This document shows positions 42,028-50,936 of a stretch of DNA of 64,000 nt, piece after piece. The notes beneath the pieces were generated by a model, which made no database searches, was not told the DNA's origin, and worked only from the letters and a program-made list of their open reading frames with translations. Numbering within the stretch: the stretch's first letter is position 1; each line of letters starts with the position of its first letter. Both the position numbers and the translations under genes were made by a program. Origin of the DNA: JAZPYZ01 sp045544455 (GTDB lineage Bacteria > Bacillota > Clostridia > Oscillospirales > Acutalibacteraceae); contig JAZPYZ010000010.1 in assembly GCA_045544455.1 (NCBI GenBank), positions 94,983-158,982 on the forward strand. The letters are read 5' to 3'.

Positions 42028-43605
42028 ATGAAAAAGATAGGATGGTTAGCGTTTGTGCTCATGGTTACCGTCGTACTGATGGCGATTCCGTCGGTGTCGG
42101 CTGATACGGTGGTAGAAATCTCGACCGCACAACAACTTTCCGATATCCGCAAGGATTTAGATGGTCAGTATCGATTGGTCAAAGATATTGTGTTCTCGGC
42201 TTCTGATTTCAAAAAAGGCGGCGCGTTTTATAACGGCGGTGCCGGTTGGGAACCGATCGGTTCCAGTTACACAAAAACGACCGCGTTTACCGGTACATTG
42301 GATGGGAACGGACACACCATTACCGGGTTGTATATTAACCAAACCGGCGATGGACAAGATGCTAAATTTGCCGGATTGTTTGGCCATATGAACGGTACGG
42401 TTAAGAATCTGTCTTTAGCCGACGTGGATATTACGGTTACCGAGGCGAAAAGCACTCGCGTGGGCGCGATAGCCGGTCAAAGCCAAGGAGTAGTTGAAAA
42501 TATCTCGGTTTCGGGTCGTGTGAATTGTGTGTCCGGCGCGAATACCGTCGCGATCGGCGGTGCGGTTGGTCGCCAAACCAAACTGGCCGTCATTTCTGCT
42601 TGTAACGCCGCGATCGACGTGGTCGCAACCGGTAACACCATCCGTATTGGTGGTATTCTCGGTGAAAACGAGGGCGGTCAGGTGATTGCCAGTCAATCCA
42701 CCGGCAAGGTCGATGGGGATGCCTTGTATACTTTGTATATTGGTGGTGTTGTCGGCCACAACCATACGTCGACGTCCGGTAGTAAAGTAACCAAAGGTGC
42801 CGTTTCGGACTGCTTGCGTAACGGTGAGACCGTCGGGTTTGCTAAAAGTAGCATCGTTGGCGGTGGATTGGTCGGTTGGAACGAAGGTAGTATCCTTAAC
42901 AACAGTATCACAATGCAGACGGTTTCGTTTACCGGTAATACCGGTGTAACGGCCGGTCAGGTGATCGGGGATAACGATGCCGGAACTGCCACCGGAACCT
43001 ACTATGTGCAAAACGATGCCGGTTTTAGTGCAATTGGCAGTGGCGCTGCGATTTCAGCTAAAAAATTGGCGAAGGATTTTACCAAAAACGATATTAAAGA
43101 TCTGATCGCCGATAAGACGGTTTGGTCCTATCAAGATGGTGTGTTGCAGTTAGTGGATTTGCCGACCGTGTCCGGTTCTCCGGATGGGGAAGATGGTTCG
43201 CAAGGTTCGTCGTCGACATCCCAGGAAACGACCACGAACGGTAAAACGACGACTACCAAAGGCAAAACCACGACTACCAAAAAGAACAACACCGATAAAA
43301 CGTCTTCCGGCTCGGTTGGTAAAGAGACTTTGCCGGCGTCTAAACCGACCGATGATGATACCGGATCTACCTCGGTGTCCGGTTCCGACAATGAACAAGA
43401 CGATGCATCGGGAGAACCGCCAGCAGAACCGGAACAAGGTTTGCAGGTGGATTCCGGTGAATTCGGAGAGGACGACACGACCGGTGACGAACGGCAGAAT
43501 AACGGCATTAGCCTGACCGTTTGGATCGTGGGTGGTGTGGTGCTGGTATTGGCCGGTGCCGGTGTTGCTTTTATCGTGATTCGCAAAAAACGTCTCTCAA
43601 AATAA
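42028..43605 (+). CDS. GLUG-repeat surface protein 2, membrane-anchored
   Basis: A 525-residue paralogue of the preceding protein; the signal peptide and residues 25-385 align almost block for block. In place of the C-terminal domains it has a Ser/Thr/Lys-rich spacer (about 390-475, with short Thr-Thr-Lys repeats), an acidic patch and a final transmembrane helix followed by Arg-Lys-Lys-Arg. No LPxTG is seen, so anchoring is by the membrane. ATG 42028 has AGGAGG at ten bases; an ATG at 41983 lacks one. Tandem duplication with tail exchange suggests a soluble and an anchored version of one module. Confidence 0.8.
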   Translation: MKKIGWLAFVLMVTVVLMAIPSVSADTVVEISTAQQLSDIRKDLDGQYRLVKDIVFSASDFKKGGAFYNGGAGWEPIGSSYTKTTAFTGTLDGNGHTITGLYINQTGDGQDAKFAGLFGHMNGTVKNLSLADVDITVTEAKSTRVGAIAGQSQGVVENISVSGRVNCVSGANTVAIGGAVGRQTKLAVISACNAAIDVVATGNTIRIGGILGENEGGQVIASQSTGKVDGDALYTLYIGGVVGHNHTSTSGSKVTKGAVSDCLRNGETVGFAKSSIVGGGLVGWNEGSILNNSITMQTVSFTGNTGVTAGQVIGDNDAGTATGTYYVQNDAGFSAIGSGAAISAKKLAKDFTKNDIKDLIADKTVWSYQDGVLQLVDLPTVSGSPDGEDGSQGSSSTSQETTTNGKTTTTKGKTTTTKKNNTDKTSSGSVGKETLPASKPTDDDTGSTSVSGSDNEQDDASGEPPAEPEQGLQVDSGEFGEDDTTGDERQNNGISLTVWIVGGVVLVLAGAGVAFIVIRKKRLSK

Positions 43606-43614
43606 AGATGGAAT

Positions 43615-43650
43615 AAAAAGAGTGCGTGTTTTACACACGCACTCTTTTTT
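43615..43650 (+). terminator. Terminator after the GLUG pair
   Basis: AAAAAGAGTGCGTGT and its complement with a four-base loop and T6. It resembles the hairpin at 12165. Confidence 0.9.
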
Positions 43651-43740
43651 GGTAAAAGCGGTTGAATTTTACGTAAAATAGTGGTAGCATAGTAGAAGAT
43701 TTGTAAAGGGTTACCGAAAGCGAATCAAAGGAGAAACAAC

Positions 43741-45099
43741 ATGAAAGTGATTATTGTAGGCGCCGGCAAGATCGGCGTGGAGATTTGCAGTCAACTGGCG
43801 AACGAACAATACGAAGTCACCGTCATCGATACCGACGCGGAGGTTTTGCAAACCTTGACAAACACCATGGATGTGTTTGCGGTCGTCGGTAGCGGTATTA
43901 GCGTTTCGGCTTTGAAACGCGCCAACGTCTCATCGTGTGACTTGTTGATTGCCGTCACGGCCAGCGATGCATTGAACGTGTTGTGTTGTGGCATTGCAAA
44001 ACGGTTGGGTGCTAAAAACACCATTGCTCGTGTGCGCGGACCGGAATACAATGAATTGCTTTCGGTGATGAAAAATGAGTGGGCCCTGTCTATGACACTC
44101 AACCCCGAGCGGTCGGTTGCGCGAGAGATCGCTCGTATTGTGCGGTTTCCGTCGGTCGCCAAGATCGAAACCTTTGTTAAAGGGCGAGTGGATATTGCCG
44201 AATTTAAAATCTCGTCTTCGAATCCGCTTTGTGGCGTTTCGCTGTTTGAGTTGCGGCGGTTGTATAAGTATAAAGTGCTGATCTGCACCGTGCGACGGGG
44301 GAAAGAGGTCATTATTCCGACCGGTAACTTCACCTTGCAGGCGGACGATATTATCAGTGTGACAGGGGCCGACCGCGATATCGAACTGTTCTTGCGCGCG
44401 ATCGGTGCTTATAAAAAGCGGATCAAGAACATGGTGGTGGTTGGCGGCGGCGCTATCGCGTACTACTTGATTGAAGCGTTAAAAGATTCCGGTATGAATA
44501 TCACCGTCATCGAAAAGGATCATGACCGTGCTTTGTGGTTGTCGGAACAATTTGAGGCGATCACGGTTATTTGCGGTGATGGTGCCGATCAAGAAATGTT
44601 GATCGGAGAAGGCTTGGAAACAGCTGATGCGTTTGTCGCGTTGACCGGTATCGATGAGGAAAACGCCATTATTTCGATGTATGCTATGCAACTCGGTGTG
44701 GAAAAGGTTATCACGAAAATTGATCGGCAAAATTTCGCCGATCTGGCAAGCGGCGTCGGACTCGAAAGTGTTGTGTCTCCCAAAGGGATTACGGCCAGCA
44801 ACGTATTGCGCTATGCGCGCGGTATGCACAATAGTGGCGATTCGGAAATCGAAACGTTGCATAAAATTGCTAATAACTCGACCGAAGCGATGGAATTTAT
44901 CATTCGAGAAGAATCTGAGGTTACCAATATTGAACTGAAAGATTTGAAACTCAAAAACGGTACGTTGATCGCGTGTATTATCCACGGCAACCAAATCATC
45001 ATTCCCACCGGTACCGATACCATTCAGGTGGGGGATACGGTAATCGTGGTTACGACCAACGCTCACATCAATAATATTAAGGATATTTTAAGAGTATGA
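43741..45099 (+). CDS. trkA: Potassium uptake regulator TrkA
   Basis: A 452-residue cytosolic protein with two RCK units. Rossmann motifs VGAGKIG (residues 5-11) and VGGGAIA (about 231-237) and two TrkA-C domains (about 135-220 and 365-450). It gates the TrkH channel on NAD(H)/ATP binding. GGAGAAAC precedes ATG. Its stop overlaps the trkH start in ATGA. Confidence 0.94.
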   Translation: MKVIIVGAGKIGVEICSQLANEQYEVTVIDTDAEVLQTLTNTMDVFAVVGSGISVSALKRANVSSCDLLIAVTASDALNVLCCGIAKRLGAKNTIARVRGPEYNELLSVMKNEWALSMTLNPERSVAREIARIVRFPSVAKIETFVKGRVDIAEFKISSSNPLCGVSLFELRRLYKYKVLICTVRRGKEVIIPTGNFTLQADDIISVTGADRDIELFLRAIGAYKKRIKNMVVVGGGAIAYYLIEALKDSGMNITVIEKDHDRALWLSEQFEAITVICGDGADQEMLIGEGLETADAFVALTGIDEENAIISMYAMQLGVEKVITKIDRQNFADLASGVGLESVVSPKGITASNVLRYARGMHNSGDSEIETLHKIANNSTEAMEFIIREESEVTNIELKDLKLKNGTLIACIIHGNQIIIPTGTDTIQVGDTVIVVTTNAHINNIKDILRV

Positions 45100-46532
45100 A
45101 TTATCGAATGACTTGTTACCTGCTCGGCGCGTTGTTGACCATCGAGTCGGCATTATTGTTATTGCCGACGGCCGTCAGTGTGTATTATGGGGAAGACGTG
45201 CTTCCGTTTTTGTACACGATTTTAATCGTGCTGGCCGTTTCGATCCCGTTGATATTACTGAAACCGAAAAACACCCGTATCGCCGCCAAAGAAGGCTTTG
45301 TGGTGTCTTCTTTGTCGTGGATATTTATGTCGTTATTCGGTGCGTTGCCGTTTGTGTTCAGCGGTGCGATCCCGCATTATATCGATGCGTTGTTTGAAAC
45401 CGTTTCCGGATTTACCACCACCGGCGCGAGCATCTTGACGGCGGTGGAAGGGTTACCGAAAGGGATTTTGTTTTGGCGCAGCTTTACTCACTGGGTTGGC
45501 GGTATGGGTGTATTGATGTTGATGTTGGCCATTTTGCCTTCGAATTCGCGTGCGATTCACCTGATGCGCGCCGAGGTTCCGGGCCCGACGAAAGATAAAC
45601 TCGTGCCGCAGATGAAACAAACGGCCAAAATTTTGTACCTTATCTATATTGTGCTCAGTGCTGTTCAAGTGGTGGTGCTGTTGTGCACCGGTATGCCGCT
45701 ATACGATTCTGTGGTTAGCACCTTTGCTACGGCCGGTACCGGCGGTTTCGCGGTCTTAAACTCCTCTATCGCCGGTTACGCCAATCCGGCAGCGGAATGG
45801 GTGATTGCGATCTTTATGATGTTGTTCGGGATCAACTTTAACTTGTTCCATTTGATTCTGTTAAAGAAAGCGAAAGATGCGTTTAAAAGTGAAGAGTTGC
45901 GGATCTACCTGTTGATCTGTGCGGTCAGTGTTGGGTTGATTATGGCCAATATTTGGCATATGTATGATGGGTTTATGGACGTGTTGCGTGTCAGTTTCTT
46001 TAACGTCACGTCGATTATGTCCACCACCGGTTTTGCGGTTACCGACTATAACCAATGGCCGATGTTCAGTAAAGTGATTTTGATGTTTTTGATGTTTACC
46101 GGTGCGTGCGCCGGTTCGACGGCCGGTGGCTTTAAGATCAGTCGTTTGATTTTGGTGATCAAGAACGCTAAACGAGAACTCAAACACCTGTTACATCCGC
46201 GGTCGGTCAACGTGGTACGGATGGATAAAGCGCCTGTGCCTGAGGAGACCGTTAAAGCGGCCGGTAACTATGCCGTGATGTACCTGGTATTGTTTATAGT
46301 ATCGGTGTTGTTGGTTGCCATCGATGGATTCGCGTTCGAAGATACCTTTTCCGGTGTGCTTACGTGCTTTAACAACGTCGGCCCGGGGATTGGGATGGTC
46401 GGCCCGTCCGGCAATTTCTCGGAATTCTCTGTTTTTTCTAAAATTGTATTGTCTGTAGATATGTTGCTTGGTCGGTTGGAAATTTTGCCGATATTGGTAA
46501 CCTTTTCGCCGTCTACATGGACAAAACGATAA
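45096..46532 (+). CDS. trkH: Potassium transporter TrkH
   Basis: A 478-residue membrane protein with repeated M1-P-M2 units. Selectivity-filter-like turns Thr-Thr-Gly-Ala-Ser (about 109), Gly-Thr-Gly-Gly-Phe (about 215), Ser-Thr-Thr-Gly-Phe-Ala (about 310) and Asn-Val-Gly-Pro-Gly (about 428) are all visible. Imports K+ together with TrkA, with which it is translationally coupled. Confidence 0.94.
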   Translation: MNYRMTCYLLGALLTIESALLLLPTAVSVYYGEDVLPFLYTILIVLAVSIPLILLKPKNTRIAAKEGFVVSSLSWIFMSLFGALPFVFSGAIPHYIDALFETVSGFTTTGASILTAVEGLPKGILFWRSFTHWVGGMGVLMLMLAILPSNSRAIHLMRAEVPGPTKDKLVPQMKQTAKILYLIYIVLSAVQVVVLLCTGMPLYDSVVSTFATAGTGGFAVLNSSIAGYANPAAEWVIAIFMMLFGINFNLFHLILLKKAKDAFKSEELRIYLLICAVSVGLIMANIWHMYDGFMDVLRVSFFNVTSIMSTTGFAVTDYNQWPMFSKVILMFLMFTGACAGSTAGGFKISRLILVIKNAKRELKHLLHPRSVNVVRMDKAPVPEETVKAAGNYAVMYLVLFIVSVLLVAIDGFAFEDTFSGVLTCFNNVGPGIGMVGPSGNFSEFSVFSKIVLSVDMLLGRLEILPILVTFSPSTWTKR

Positions 46533-46536
46533 TGTG

Positions 46537-46574
46537 ACGACTCACCATGGCTTCGCTTGGTGAGTCGCTTTTTT
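46537..46574 (+). terminator. Terminator of trkAH
   Basis: CGACTCACCA and complement TGGTGAGTCG followed by CTTTTTT, five bases after the trkH stop. Confidence 0.88.
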
Positions 46575-46667
46575 ACGGATATTTCCGGAGAATGTCGACA
46601 CATGTTACCTTGACACTTTTCGGACGATATGATACACTTTTACGATGACAGGAGGTGAGATCAACCG

Positions 46668-47132
46668 ATGGAAAAAACAGGGATTAAACAAATTGCATCC
46701 AACCGAAAAGCGTTTCACGACTATACCGTTCTGGAGAGTATGGAAGCCGGTATTGAACTATGTGGCACCGAAGTGAAATCCATTCGTGCCGGTGGTGTTA
46801 ACCTCAAAGATTCGTGGTGTGCGGTAGAAGATGGAGAACTGTTTGTCAAAGGTATGCATATCAGTCCGTACGAAAAAGGGAATATCTTTAATCGGCAACC
46901 CACGCGTGAACGCAAATTGCTGGTTCACAAACGGGAGATCTCGCGTCTGTTCGGTTTGGTTAAACAACAAGGGATTGCGTTGGTGCCGTTGTCATTGTAT
47001 TTCAAAGGTTCGCTCGTCAAGGTGCAAGTCGGTGTTTGTAAAGGTAAAAAGCTTTACGATAAACGCGCCGATATGGCGGCGAAAGAGGCGAAACGCGACA
47101 TGGAACGCGGTTTAAAAGAACGTAATCGGTGA
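46668..47132 (+). CDS. smpB: SsrA-binding protein SmpB
   Basis: A 154-residue RNA-binding protein of trans-translation. The family blocks are all present: Ile-Ala-x-Asn-Arg-Lys-Ala-x-His-Asp-Tyr (residues 8-18), Glu-Ala-Gly-Ile-x-Leu-x-Gly-Thr-Glu-Val-Lys-Ser (about 26-38), and a basic tail. A consensus -35 TTGACA near 46612 precedes it, and AGGAGGTGA lies before ATG 46668. Its RNA partner ssrA lies 875 bases downstream on the same strand. Confidence 0.96.
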   Translation: MEKTGIKQIASNRKAFHDYTVLESMEAGIELCGTEVKSIRAGGVNLKDSWCAVEDGELFVKGMHISPYEKGNIFNRQPTRERKLLVHKREISRLFGLVKQQGIALVPLSLYFKGSLVKVQVGVCKGKKLYDKRADMAAKEAKRDMERGLKERNR

Positions 47133-47142
47133 GGTGTTTAAT

Positions 47143-47979
47143 ATGAACTATCAGGTGTTGAATATCGAGGTCAATTATGATAAAATCGGTGGAAAAACAT
47201 CGGATTTTCAACCGACGATGAGTTTGTATCTGCCGGATAATTCTCCGGAGATTGATCTCAATCGCAAACGTCCGACGGTGATTGTTTGTCCCGGCGGCGG
47301 TTACAGAGCGACCTCCGATCGGGAAGCCGAACCGATTGCGTTGCGGTTTGTGGCTGCGGATTACAACGCGGTGGTTGTTCGATACAGTTGTGCTCCGGCA
47401 CGGTTTCCGACACAGTTGTTGGAACTGGCGTGGGTGATGGCTACGGTTCGTGCGCATGCGGACGAGTGGTGTGTTGATACCGACAAAATCGTGATTTGCG
47501 GTTTCTCGGCCGGCGGACACTTGTGTGCGTCGTTTGGCACGTTGTGGAATCATGACTTTATTAAAACGCATTTTGGGTACGAAAAGGGAGAACATAAACC
47601 CAACGGCATGGTATTGTGTTACCCGGTCATCACCATGACAGCATACACGCACGGTGGTTCGCGTGCGAATCTGTTAGGCGATAAATGCGATGATGTAGAA
47701 TTGGTGAAGTTGTTATCGGCTGAACAACAGGTATCGGCGGATACGCCACCGGCGTTCATTTGGCACACCTTTAACGATGGATGCGTACCGGTGAAGAATT
47801 CGCTTGCTATGGCAGCGGCTTTGGAAGAACAAGGTGTTTCCACCGAACTGCATATTTTCCCGAATGGGGAACACGGTTTATCGTTGTCAAATGAAACCGT
47901 GTACGGCCATTATTCGCACGATACCGATGAGTGTCAAGTGTGGATCGATATGGCGATTCGTTGGATCAAAAATTTATAA
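47143..47979 (+). CDS. Alpha/beta-hydrolase esterase
   Basis: A 278-residue cytosolic esterase of the acetyl-xylan/BD-FAE-like type. Oxyanion region CPGGGY (about residues 48-53), nucleophile in Gly-Phe-Ser-Ala-Gly-Gly-His (Ser about 125), Asp in Asn-Asp-Gly-Cys-Val-Pro (about 211) and His in Gly-Glu-His-Gly-Leu (about 244). It probably removes acetyl or similar groups from an imported sugar. ATG 47143 follows GAGGTG by six bases. It sits between smpB and ssrA, an unusual insertion in that pair. Confidence 0.8.
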   Translation: MNYQVLNIEVNYDKIGGKTSDFQPTMSLYLPDNSPEIDLNRKRPTVIVCPGGGYRATSDREAEPIALRFVAADYNAVVVRYSCAPARFPTQLLELAWVMATVRAHADEWCVDTDKIVICGFSAGGHLCASFGTLWNHDFIKTHFGYEKGEHKPNGMVLCYPVITMTAYTHGGSRANLLGDKCDDVELVKLLSAEQQVSADTPPAFIWHTFNDGCVPVKNSLAMAAALEEQGVSTELHIFPNGEHGLSLSNETVYGHYSHDTDECQVWIDMAIRWIKNL

Positions 47980-48006
47980 AAACAAGCCGACTTTGTCGGC
48001 AGATAT

Positions 48007-48352
48007 GGGGGCGTAAAGGTTTCGACAGGGGTTTTGCAGCAAGAGAAGCGAGTAGCGGTGCGAAAACGCTTAAAACTTCGCAATTATAAATTAACTAACA
48101 ACAATAAAGTTGCACTTGCTGCCTAATTAGGCAGCCGTCCGAGTCGGAAGTACCGCGGTCCGATAAGGGCGTCGATTAGCGGTGAACGTGAGCGATCGGT
48201 TGCTCCACCGATCACCATGACGTAGGGGCTACCGTAACAAGATGCCTGACGGCCGGCGTCTTGCGAAGGGAATTTTCATAGACCGTCTGCACTCGGAGAT
48301 GCTTTTGTGAATAGACTTTTGGACACGGGTTCAATTCCCGTCGCCTCCACCA
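48007..48352 (+). ncRNA. ssrA: Transfer-messenger RNA
   Basis: A 346-base tmRNA. The 5' end GGGGGCG (48007-48013) pairs with CGCCTCC near the 3' end (one G-U), followed by A-CCA; the T-arm with GGTTCAATTCCC lies just before. The coding part ends Asn-Asn-Asn-Lys-Val-Ala-Leu-Ala-Ala-stop (stop TAA about 48123-48125), the VALAA tail typical of Firmicutes. The first tag codon cannot be fixed by eye. It tags proteins from stalled ribosomes with SmpB. Confidence 0.95.
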
Positions 48353-48450
48353 GTGGCAGGCTGCCACACCCAATCCGTTCAAGTTTGTGCAAAATATAAA
48401 GTTTGTACCACGAGATGTGAATTCGGGTGCTGTGCGGTATGCTCCACCAA

Positions 48451-48485
48451 AAAAAGAACCGTCGACAGATGTCGACGGTTCTTTG
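48451..48485. terminator. Terminator between ssrA and kdgK
   Basis: AAAGAACCGTCGAC and its complement around AGAT, followed by a T-rich stretch; convergent genes on both sides. Confidence 0.9.
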
Positions 48486-48502
48486 ATTTTATTAGGGGAG
48501 GG

Positions 48503-49525
48503 TTATCGTTGGACGCGGCCGGAACCATCGCCGCCTGCCAATTTTTCCACCTCGGACACGCTTACACGGTTGTAGTCACCTTCGACCGAATGTTTCAGCG
48601 CGGATGCCGCTACCGCAAATTCGATCGCATCTTTGGATGATTTACCCGAAAGCAGCGCATAGATCAAGCCGCCGCCAAACGAGTCACCACCGCCGACGCG
48701 GTCCACGATGTGCAGATGATACGATTTGGAGAAATAATACTCTTCGCCGTCATACAACATGCCGGCCCAGTCGTTGTCACTGGCCGAGATCGAGGTGCGC
48801 AGGGTAATGGCAACCTTTTCGAATCCGAACTTGTCGGCGAGTTGTTTGGCTACGCTCTTATACCCGTCGTGGTTGAGTTTGCCACCGTAAATATCGGTGC
48901 CTTCCGCTTCGATACCGAACACGTCTTTAGCATCTTCTTCGTTAGAGATGCATACGTCCACGTATTGGCACAGATCGGTCATCGCCTTGTTGGCTTCTTC
49001 TCTGGTCCACAGTTTACCACGGTAGTTTAAGTCGCAGGAGATTTTAACGCCGCGCTTTTTGGCCGCGATACAAGCTTCTTTGCAGATCGCCACCACGTTT
49101 TCGCCGAGTGCTGGGGTGATGCCGGTAAAGTGGAACCAATCCGCCCCTTCGAAAACACTATCCCAATCAAAATCGGCCGTAGTAGCTTGTTGAATAGCGG
49201 AATATTTGCGGTCATAAATACAGACCGAACCGCGTTGCGACGCACCTTTTTCAAGATAGTAGATGCCGACACGCTCGCCGCCGCGCACGATCTTCGAGGT
49301 GTCTACTCCAAAATATCGCAGCGAATCTACCGCCGCTTGCCCGATCGCGTGTTTCGGCAATTTGGTCACGTATACGCTATCCATGCCATAGTTGGCCAAA
49401 CTGACCGCTACGTTGGCTTCGCCGCCGCCGAAGGTGGCTTGCATTTGATCGTTTTGGAAAAACCGATAATAGCCGTTGGGAGCCAGTCTCAACATCAATT
49501 CACCGAACGTTACAATTTTAGCCAT
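48503..49525 (-). CDS. kdgK: 2-keto-3-deoxygluconate kinase (PfkB family)
   Basis: A 340-residue sugar kinase. N-terminal Phe-Gly-Glu-Leu-Met-Leu-Arg-Leu (residues 6-13), GGGEANVAVSLA (about 33-44), and the C-terminal DRVGGGDSFGGGL signature (about 267-279) with catalytic Asp. KDG kinase makes KDPG in uronate breakdown. It begins one base after the KDPG aldolase stop and is the last gene of the uxaC-uxuA-SDR-eda-kdgK operon. Confidence 0.92.
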   Translation of the reverse strand: MAKIVTFGELMLRLAPNGYYRFFQNDQMQATFGGGEANVAVSLANYGMDSVYVTKLPKHAIGQAAVDSLRYFGVDTSKIVRGGERVGIYYLEKGASQRGSVCIYDRKYSAIQQATTADFDWDSVFEGADWFHFTGITPALGENVVAICKEACIAAKKRGVKISCDLNYRGKLWTREEANKAMTDLCQYVDVCISNEEDAKDVFGIEAEGTDIYGGKLNHDGYKSVAKQLADKFGFEKVAITLRTSISASDNDWAGMLYDGEEYYFSKSYHLHIVDRVGGGDSFGGGLIYALLSGKSSKDAIEFAVAASALKHSVEGDYNRVSVSEVEKLAGGDGSGRVQR

Positions 49526-49526
49526 C

Positions 49527-50081
49527 TTATTGTCCCTCCATTTTGTCTAAAGCTTCTTTCACAAAGAAACTGCCGCCGATGGCTTCGATCTTATCGAACG
49601 CCAAAAATTCGTCGATATTGCTTCTGTCCACGCCACCGGTGGGGATGAACCTCACCTGCGGGAACGGTGCCGACAACGCTTTCAGTGCTTTCAGACCGCC
49701 GTATACGTTAGCCGGGAAGAATTTCACAGTGGTGATTCCCAGTTCTAACGCTTGCATGATTTCAGTCGGCGTGACACACCCCGGATAATACGGGATGCCA
49801 CGTTCGTTACAGATATTCGCGACCGCGACCGACAGACCGGGCGACACGATGAACTGTGCACCCGCTTTGAGCGCGGCTTCGCATTGTTCGGCATTGATGA
49901 CGGTACCGGCACCGATGCTCATATCCGGATAGTTTTTACAAGCATATTCGATCGCCTCGGCCGCACAAGCTGTGCGGAAGGTGATTTCGGCCGTGTTGAT
50001 CCCGACGCCTTTTAATGCCGTGAGGATTTTATCGGTTTCAGACAGTTCTTTGATGACAACAACAGGTACAAACTTTTCCAT
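49527..50081 (-). CDS. eda: KDPG aldolase
   Basis: A 184-residue class I aldolase that splits KDPG into pyruvate and glyceraldehyde-3-phosphate. Visible landmarks: Glu-Ile-Thr-Phe-Arg-Thr (catalytic Glu and Arg, residues about 32-37), GAGTV (about 58-62), Ser-Pro-Gly, and the Schiff-base Lys in Val-Lys-Phe-Phe-Pro-Ala-Asn (about 119), then Thr-Gly-Gly-Val. It is some 25 residues shorter than the E. coli enzyme, lacking the last helix. The start is three bases from the SDR stop. Confidence 0.93.
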   Translation of the reverse strand: MEKFVPVVVIKELSETDKILTALKGVGINTAEITFRTACAAEAIEYACKNYPDMSIGAGTVINAEQCEAALKAGAQFIVSPGLSVAVANICNERGIPYYPGCVTPTEIMQALELGITTVKFFPANVYGGLKALKALSAPFPQVRFIPTGGVDRSNIDEFLAFDKIEAIGGSFFVKEALDKMEGQ

Positions 50082-50084
50082 ACA

Positions 50085-50936
50085 TTACACCCCCGAATAA
50101 GCGGAAAATCCGCCGTCTATTGGTAATACCACGCCGGTGATGAAACCGGCGGCTTCGTTATTCAGTAAGAAGAGCAATCCGCCTTCTAATTCGTTGGATT
50201 CTCCAAACCGTCCCATCGGCGTCGCAGCTAAGATTTTACCGGTGCGTGCGGTCGGCGTGCCGTCTTCGTTAAACAACAATTTGGCGTTTTGTTTGGTGGA
50301 GAAGAAACCGGGCGCGATCGCGTTGACGCGGATCCCCACCTTGCTGAAATGTACCGCCAGCCACTGAGTAAAGTTTGAGATGGCGGCTTTTGCGCCGGAA
50401 TACGCCGGAATTTTGGTCAGCGGCGTATAGGCGTTCATCGACGAGATGTTAAGGATGTTACACCCTTCGCGACCGACCATCTGTTTGACAAAACATTGCG
50501 ACGGAATCAGCGTGCCGAGAAAGTTTAAGTTGAACACAAAGCCAACGCCGGATTCGTCCAAATCGAAGAAACTTTTGGTATCGCTATCGATATCTCCGAT
50601 TTCAAAATATTCCTTATCGGTGGTCGCGCGCGGATTGTTACCGCCAGCGCCGTTGATCAGGATATCGCAAGGGCCGAGATCGGCGAGCACTTTGTCTGCT
50701 ACCTCGGAACAGATAGCTTTATCTAACACGTTACAACCGTATGCTTTGGCGACGCCGCCTTCTTGCACGATTTCGTCGGCATACACTTTGGCGGCCTCTT
50801 CGTTGAGATCCAGCAGAGCAACTTTAGCACCGGCGCGAGCCAACACCTTGGCAAAGTGACTGCAAAGCACACCGCCGGCACCGGTTACCACCGCGACTTT
50901 GCCCGACAGGTCGGTATTTATCACGTTTTTAACCAT
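50085..50936 (-). CDS. uxuB: SDR-type fructuronate (mannonate) oxidoreductase
   Basis: A 283-residue short-chain dehydrogenase. NAD motif TGAGGVLCSH (residues 18-27), Asn-Gly-Ala-Gly-Gly (about 92), Ser in Asn-Ile-Ser-Ser-Met-Asn and Tyr-Ser-Gly-Ala-Lys (about 177-181) form a complete SDR active site. Gram-positive uronate operons use such an SDR in place of the long-chain UxuB for D-fructuronate to D-mannonate reduction. The start overlaps the uxuA 3' end by eight bases, confirming the pathway context. Confidence 0.88.
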   Translation of the reverse strand: MVKNVINTDLSGKVAVVTGAGGVLCSHFAKVLARAGAKVALLDLNEEAAKVYADEIVQEGGVAKAYGCNVLDKAICSEVADKVLADLGPCDILINGAGGNNPRATTDKEYFEIGDIDSDTKSFFDLDESGVGFVFNLNFLGTLIPSQCFVKQMVGREGCNILNISSMNAYTPLTKIPAYSGAKAAISNFTQWLAVHFSKVGIRVNAIAPGFFSTKQNAKLLFNEDGTPTARTGKILAATPMGRFGESNELEGGLLFLLNNEAAGFITGVVLPIDGGFSAYSGV

